Part shown: piece by piece, positions 62,805-64,000 of the stretch
Numbering within the stretch: the stretch's first letter is position 1
Layout: every line of letters begins with the position of its first letter
Assembly (NCBI RefSeq): GCF_013304445.1
Contig: NZ_JAAITA010000001.1
Coordinates: 248,001-312,000 of the forward strand
Source of the DNA: Blautia hansenii
GTDB taxonomy: Bacteria; Bacillota; Clostridia; Lachnospirales; Lachnospiraceae
Direction: 5' to 3'
DNA length: 64,000 nt
Notes under the pieces: model-generated
The model's input: the letters and a program-made list of their open reading frames with translations, nothing else
The model's database searches: none
Told to the model about the DNA's origin: nothing
Translations under genes and position numbers: made by a program

Positions 62805-64000
62805 ATGAGTAAAAAGCAGAAAAAAATGCTGATACGAATTGTGATTACGGCTGTGATGGTTCTTATTCTGCAGTTTATATCTGTGTCGGGTCTGCTGCAG
62901 CTGGCTTTGTATCTGGCTGCTTACCTGATAATCGGATATGATATTTTAAGAAAAGCGGGGAAGGGAATTTTAAACCGCCGGGTATTTGATGAGAACTTTC
63001 TTATGGCCATTGCCACAGTAGGAGCTTTTGCTCTGGCAATTTATTCCGGAAGCGGAGATTATAACGAAGCCATTGCGGTTATGCTGTTTTACCAGATTGG
63101 TGAATTGTTCCAGAGTTATGCAGTAGGCAAAAGCCGGAGAAATATCAGTGCACTTATGGATATCCGGCCGGATTATGCCAACATAGAGCGGGACGGGAAA
63201 TGGGAAAAAACAGACCCGGACGAGGTGGCTGTAGACAGTATTATTGTGGTGCAGCCGGGAGAAAAAGTACCTCTGGACGGCATTGTTTTAGAGGGAACTT
63301 CCAGCTTAAATACCAGCGCTCTGACGGGAGAAAGTCTTCCAAGGGATGTAAAAGCGGGCGACGAGATTATCAGCGGCTGCATTAATATGACGGGCGTGCT
63401 GCGAATCAGAACCACAAAGGAATTTGAGGAATCTACAGTTTCTAAAATTCTGGAACTGGTGGAAAACTCCAGTTCACGGAAATCCAAATCCGAGAACTTT
63501 ATTACCAAATTTGCCAGAGTTTATACGCCGGCTGTCTGCTATGGAGCCCTGGCTCTTGCCGTGCTTCCGCCGCTGATTCAGCTGCTGTTTCTGGGGCAGG
63601 AGGCTGCTTGGAGCATGTGGATTTACCGTGCGCTGACTTTCCTGGTTATCAGCTGTCCCTGTGCACTGGTTATCAGTATTCCGCTCAGTTTTTTTGCCGG
63701 TATCGGCGGAGCCAGTAAAGCGGGTGTACTGATTAAAGGTTCGAATTACATGGAAACACTGTCTCAGGCGAAATATGTGGTTTTTGATAAAACAGGAACT
63801 CTGACCCAGGGAGTCTTTGAGGTCACGGGAATTCATCACAATAAGATGGAAGAGGCCAAGCTTTTAGAATATGCCGCTTTGGCAGAATGTGCGTCTTCTC
63901 ATCCTATCAGTAAGAGTCTTCAGAAGGCTTATGGAAAAGAAATTGACAGAAGCCGGGTAGAGGACATTCAGGAAATCAGCGGAGAAGGAATCCTGGCAAA
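62805..64000 (+). CDS. cadA: Cadmium/zinc-type P1B ATPase (3' end outside the window)
   Basis: 398 complete codons are seen. The protein starts directly with the membrane domain, with no N-terminal HMA domain; that function is carried by the small gene upstream. It has SALTGESLP near 168, the membrane metal site C284-P285-C286 in SCPCALV, phosphorylation D328 in DKTGTLT, and the SSHPIS motif near 365. ATG at 62805 with AAAGGAG. The CPC plus small-HMA context fits Zn2+/Cd2+/Pb2+ export. Symbol cadA is by family and could be zntA. Confidence 0.88.
   Translation, partial: MSKKQKKMLIRIVITAVMVLILQFISVSGLLQLALYLAAYLIIGYDILRKAGKGILNRRVFDENFLMAIATVGAFALAIYSGSGDYNEAIAVMLFYQIGELFQSYAVGKSRRNISALMDIRPDYANIERDGKWEKTDPDEVAVDSIIVVQPGEKVPLDGIVLEGTSSLNTSALTGESLPRDVKAGDEIISGCINMTGVLRIRTTKEFEESTVSKILELVENSSSRKSKSENFITKFARVYTPAVCYGALALAVLPPLIQLLFLGQEAAWSMWIYRALTFLVISCPCALVISIPLSFFAGIGGASKAGVLIKGSNYMETLSQAKYVVFDKTGTLTQGVFEVTGIHHNKMEEAKLLEYAALAECASSHPISKSLQKAYGKEIDRSRVEDIQEISGEGILA

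Overview
The window looks like chromosomal DNA from an anaerobic, spore-forming Firmicute of the Lachnospiraceae (Clostridium cluster XIVa, Blautia-like; the genus is an inference). The grounds are AGGAGG-type ribosome binding sites almost throughout, moderate GC, radical-SAM anaerobic enzymes (ThiH, NrdG), an NADH-dependent FabV enoyl reductase, cotJABC spore-coat genes, and the Gram-positive order rimP-nusA-ylxR-ylxQ-infB-rbfA-nrnA-truB-ribF. I see no phage, insertion sequence or CRISPR array; it reads as ordinary core and metabolic chromosome.

Layout. 1-1957 (minus): start of a polyamine ABC transporter operon (potA, potB, first codons of potC). 2.0-6.7 kb (plus): lactonase-fold protein, CorA-type channel, catalytically degenerate rhomboid-like protein with a zinc ribbon, pyruvate kinase. 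6.7-10.5 kb (minus): thiazole branch of thiamine synthesis (thiS-thiF-thiG-thiH-tenI) behind a TPP riboswitch and terminator. 10.6-14.8 kb: lysA, tRNA-Leu(CAA), then a metal-transport-like operon (26-residue microprotein, small membrane-anchored protein, atypical P1B ATPase). 14.9-19.5 kb: patatin-ppx-ppk polyphosphate operon. 19.6-20.6 kb (minus): tRNA-Glu(CTC) and a PHP phosphoesterase. 20.8-26.8 kb: PAP2 phosphatase and topoisomerase IV genes behind a probable LexA box, then a transglutaminase lipoprotein. 26.9-35.2 kb: the translation/transcription operon from rimP to ribF. 35.4-41.6 kb: NlpC/P60 hydrolase, coiled-coil protein, rpsO with an S15-type leader, pnp, YARHG lipoprotein, nrdG, dut.

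41.6-49.7 kb: fabV and fabH, 7 kb apart but carrying the same FabT-like operator; between them a Cys-rich DUF1292-like gene and an operon of a ClC channel, a GH13-like pseudoenzyme, a DUF5662-like protein and a DUF4203-like membrane protein. 49.7-58.4 kb: a hexuronate divergon, uxaBA on the minus strand and lacI-dctPQM-uxaC on the plus strand, with an identical LacI-type operator at each promoter. 58.4-61 kb: uracil permease and an iron-sulfur aldo/keto reductase. 61-62.3 kb (minus): cotJABC. 62.4 kb to the end: a free-standing HMA metal chaperone and a Cys-Pro-Cys P1B ATPase (cut by the window edge) behind an ArsR/SmtB-like operator.

How parts fit: the uronate cluster imports and converts glucuronate or galacturonate toward 2-keto-3-deoxygluconate; the thi cluster makes the thiazole under thiamine feedback; both P1B ATPases sit with small partner proteins. 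The most interesting regulatory readings are the LexA box at the topoisomerase IV operon, the shared fabV/fabH operator with the fabV -35 inside the upstream terminator, and the ArsR-like operator. The most interesting proteins are the GH13 pseudoenzyme and the atypical P1B ATPase operon with its microprotein.
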